NCBI RefSeq assembly: GCF_002028455.1
Contig: NZ_MWUM01000001.1
Span: forward strand, 496,001-560,000
DNA: 64,000 nucleotides
Origin: Zoogloea sp. LCSB751
Lineage (GTDB): Bacteria > Pseudomonadota > Gammaproteobacteria > Burkholderiales > Rhodocyclaceae
Direction: 5' to 3'
Position numbers and translations under genes: made by a program
The notes under the pieces: model-generated
The model's input: only the letters and a program-made list of their open reading frames with translations
What the model was told of the DNA's origin: nothing
Database searches by the model: none
Shown here: positions 62,502 through 64,000 of the stretch, in pieces
Layout of the letters: each line of letters starts with the position of its first letter
How positions within the stretch are numbered: position 1 is the stretch's first letter

Positions 62502-63431
62502 TCAGAAGAAGCGGCGCAGGTCCATGCCGGTGTACATCGACGCGACCTGGTCGGCGTAGCCGTTGAACATCAGCGTCTTGCGCTTGGAAAACTCGCCGAT
62601 ACGCCTTTCTGTGGCCTGGCTCCAGCGCGGGTGGTCCACTTCCGGATTCACGTTGGAATAGAAGCCGTACTCGCTCGGTCCGGCCTTCATCCAGGCGGTG
62701 ATCGGTTGTTTCTCGGTGAGGCGCAGGGTCACCAGGGATTTCGCGCCCTTGAAGCCGTACTTCCACGGCACCACCAGTCGGATCGGCGCGCCATTCTGGA
62801 CCGGCAGCACCTCTCCGTACAGGCCGACCGCCAGCAGCGTGAGCGGATGGCGGGCTTCGTCGAGGCGCAGCCCTTCGTTGTAGGGCCACTCGAGCACGCC
62901 GCGGGTCATGGTGCTGCGGTCGTAGTGGGAGACGAACTCCACGTACTTGGCGCTGCCCTGGGGCTCTACCAGCTTGAGCAGGCTGGCCAGCGGAAAGCCG
63001 ACCCACGGGATGACCATCGACCAGCCCTCCACGCAGCGCATGCGGTAGATGCGCTCCTCCAGCGGGGCGAGCTTGAGCAGTTCCTCGATGCTGAAGGTGC
63101 GCGGCTTGTTCACCAGGCCCTCGACGCGCAGCGTCCACGGTGCCGGCTTGAGGCGGTGGGTGTTCTCGGCCGGATCGGCCTTGTCGGTGCCCAGCTCGTA
63201 AAAGTTGTTGTAGGTGGTGACGGCCTTGTAGGGCGTCGGCGTCTCGCCGATGCTGTAGGGGCTTTTGGCCAGCGGGCCGAGGCTCTGGCCGGCGGCGCGG
63301 GCCAGGCCGGCCGGCAGCGCCGCTGCCAGGGCGAGGGCGGTGGACTGGGCCAGGAAACGGCGCCGGTCGCGGTACAGCTCGGGGGACGTGATTTCGGACG
63401 GCAGGATGTCTGTGGGGCGGCGGATCAGCAT
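62502..63431 (-). CDS. msrP: Periplasmic methionine sulfoxide reductase, molybdopterin subunit MsrP (YedY)
   Basis: 309 residues from [30 protein letters not shown], which holds the twin-arginine motif. The molybdenum ligand Cys133 is in [33 protein letters not shown] and [21 protein letters not shown] are family stretches. It reduces methionine sulfoxide in periplasmic proteins using electrons from MsrQ. An upstream frame extension to 63482 is rejected because it lacks the Tat context. Confidence 0.93.
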   Translation of the reverse strand: MLIRRPTDILPSEITSPELYRDRRRFLAQSTALALAAALPAGLARAAGQSLGPLAKSPYSIGETPTPYKAVTTYNNFYELGTDKADPAENTHRLKPAPWTLRVEGLVNKPRTFSIEELLKLAPLEERIYRMRCVEGWSMVIPWVGFPLASLLKLVEPQGSAKYVEFVSHYDRSTMTRGVLEWPYNEGLRLDEARHPLTLLAVGLYGEVLPVQNGAPIRLVVPWKYGFKGAKSLVTLRLTEKQPITAWMKAGPSEYGFYSNVNPEVDHPRWSQATERRIGEFSKRKTLMFNGYADQVASMYTGMDLRRFF

Positions 63432-63533
63432 GGCAGCGTGTCCATTGTGACTGTTCGTGGTGAGGTAGACGGAGAAGGGCATCGAAAATTACAGGGATGA
63501 GCGAACGAGGTGACGTGCTCCCGACGGACCCGC

Positions 63534-63555
63534 GTGGGGGCGAATTCAGTCGCCC
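63534..63555. repeat. REP-like half element after the anti-sigma-like gene
   Basis: GGGGGCGAATTCAGTCGCCC, one base off the consensus, 24 bases past the stop of the partial gene at 63580. Confidence 0.65.
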
Positions 63556-63579
63556 GATACCGCCAGCCACGCCTTGGAC

Positions 63580-64000
63580 CTAGCCGTCCCCGTTGAGTTG
63601 CCGATAAACCGTGCTGGCAATCGGCAGCAACGCGTCCCGCGGCAGCTTGCCGGACAGGGCGTAGGCCTGGCGACCGTCTATCCAGTAGAAGGTGGACACC
63701 CCGTCCTGGTGGGCGAAGCGGAAAGCGGTGGCGCCGCTGTCCTGCTTGTCCGCGCAAACATAGAGGGTCAGGCGCCGGCCGCCGCCGTCTTCGTACATCA
63801 GCAGTGCGCCGGGGCCGTTCTCGGCGGCGATCAGGCGTCCGCCGACGAGATGGAAGCCTTCGGCTGCCAGTTGCGGGACACGTAGCGCATGGCCCAGGCG
63901 CTTCGACAGCCAGGCCGTCAGGTGGGCCTCCTGGTCGGCGCCGACCTCTACCGGGTGGCGCACTTCCGGCGTGAATACCGCGTGGGCGACGGCGGCCCGT
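63580..64000 (-). CDS. Anti-sigma-factor-like protein, 5' end outside window
   Basis: The frame runs off the right edge, so about 140 C-terminal residues are seen. AVAHAVFTPEVRHPVEVGADQEAHLTAWLSKRLGHALRVPQL and LAAEGFHLVGGRLIAAENGPGALLMYEDGGGRRLTLYV match the periplasmic part of transmembrane anti-sigma factors of ECF systems. No membrane helix is in the visible part; it should lie upstream, beyond the edge. The partner sigma factor is expected next. A GTG at 63963 is an internal codon. Confidence 0.7.
   Translation of the reverse strand, partial: RAAVAHAVFTPEVRHPVEVGADQEAHLTAWLSKRLGHALRVPQLAAEGFHLVGGRLIAAENGPGALLMYEDGGGRRLTLYVCADKQDSGATAFRFAHQDGVSTFYWIDGRQAYALSGKLPRDALLPIASTVYRQLNGDG

Overview
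The window is GC-rich, densely packed bacterial chromosome. Class and order are inferred from gene content: a PEP-carboxykinase (GTP), a malic enzyme fused to a phosphotransacetylase-like domain, a siroheme sulfite reductase paired with a DUF934 protein, ccoG, yjgA/mogA/pmbA, LysR and IclR control of aromatic degradation, a type IV pilin and a gram-negative porin. Together these point to a free-living betaproteobacterium, probably Rhodocyclales-like. I see no rRNA, tRNA, CRISPR array, prophage or insertion sequence.

Layout. 0-13 kb is housekeeping and accessory: an AraC regulator coupled to a tandem-HD/HD-GYP protein, a CPA2 antiporter, a flavodoxin-like protein, a UvrD-like helicase, a MocR regulator with a candidate operator, ccoG, sulfite reductase plus DUF934, and a DMT exporter. 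13-23 kb is a catabolic block for protocatechuate 4,5-(meta)cleavage: LysR regulator, galD, aromatic-acid MFS importer, ligJ, ligK, ligI, ligA, ligB, ligC and an aldo/keto reductase. 23-28 kb holds an AEC transporter, GNAT, VOC, hflX, a small secreted orphan and a second LysR. 28-31 kb holds a second, divergent ligAB-type dioxygenase pair followed by an HPPD-like protein that appears to lack one iron ligand. 31-37 kb is the quinate/shikimate funnel: porin, AroE-like dehydrogenase, type II dehydroquinase, IclR regulator and a two-domain 3-dehydroshikimate dehydratase (quiC).

37-64 kb returns to general functions: MFS and FUSC transporters, amtB with an NtrC/sigma-54 control region, a ferredoxin-NADP reductase, pilA with a sigma-54 promoter, ampD, a lytic transglycosylase behind a long structured leader, an aminotransferase, pckG, maeB, a patatin, a PBP7-like peptidase, an IclR regulator, a queuosine-precursor transporter, a nucleoside-recognition (gate) protein, lrgAB, a TRAP binding protein, pmbA, yjgA, mogA, msrQ/msrP and a partial anti-sigma-like gene.

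How it works together (inference from family roles). Quinate or shikimate-type compounds enter through the porin and are oxidised, dehydrated and aromatised (AroE-like, AroQ, QuiC) to protocatechuate. LigAB opens the ring, and LigC, LigI, GalD, LigJ and LigK convert the product to pyruvate and oxaloacetate. PckG and MaeB, elsewhere in the window, act on that node of metabolism. Two regulatory signatures are visible in the DNA. A 37-bp LysR-type element is duplicated in front of galD and ligJ. An IclR-type box is repeated at exactly 21-bp spacing in front of the porin/aroE pair and quiC. A family of short GAATTC-centred palindromes (REP/BIME-like, at least ten copies) lies between genes, mostly at 3' ends, and supplies the stop codon of at least two genes.
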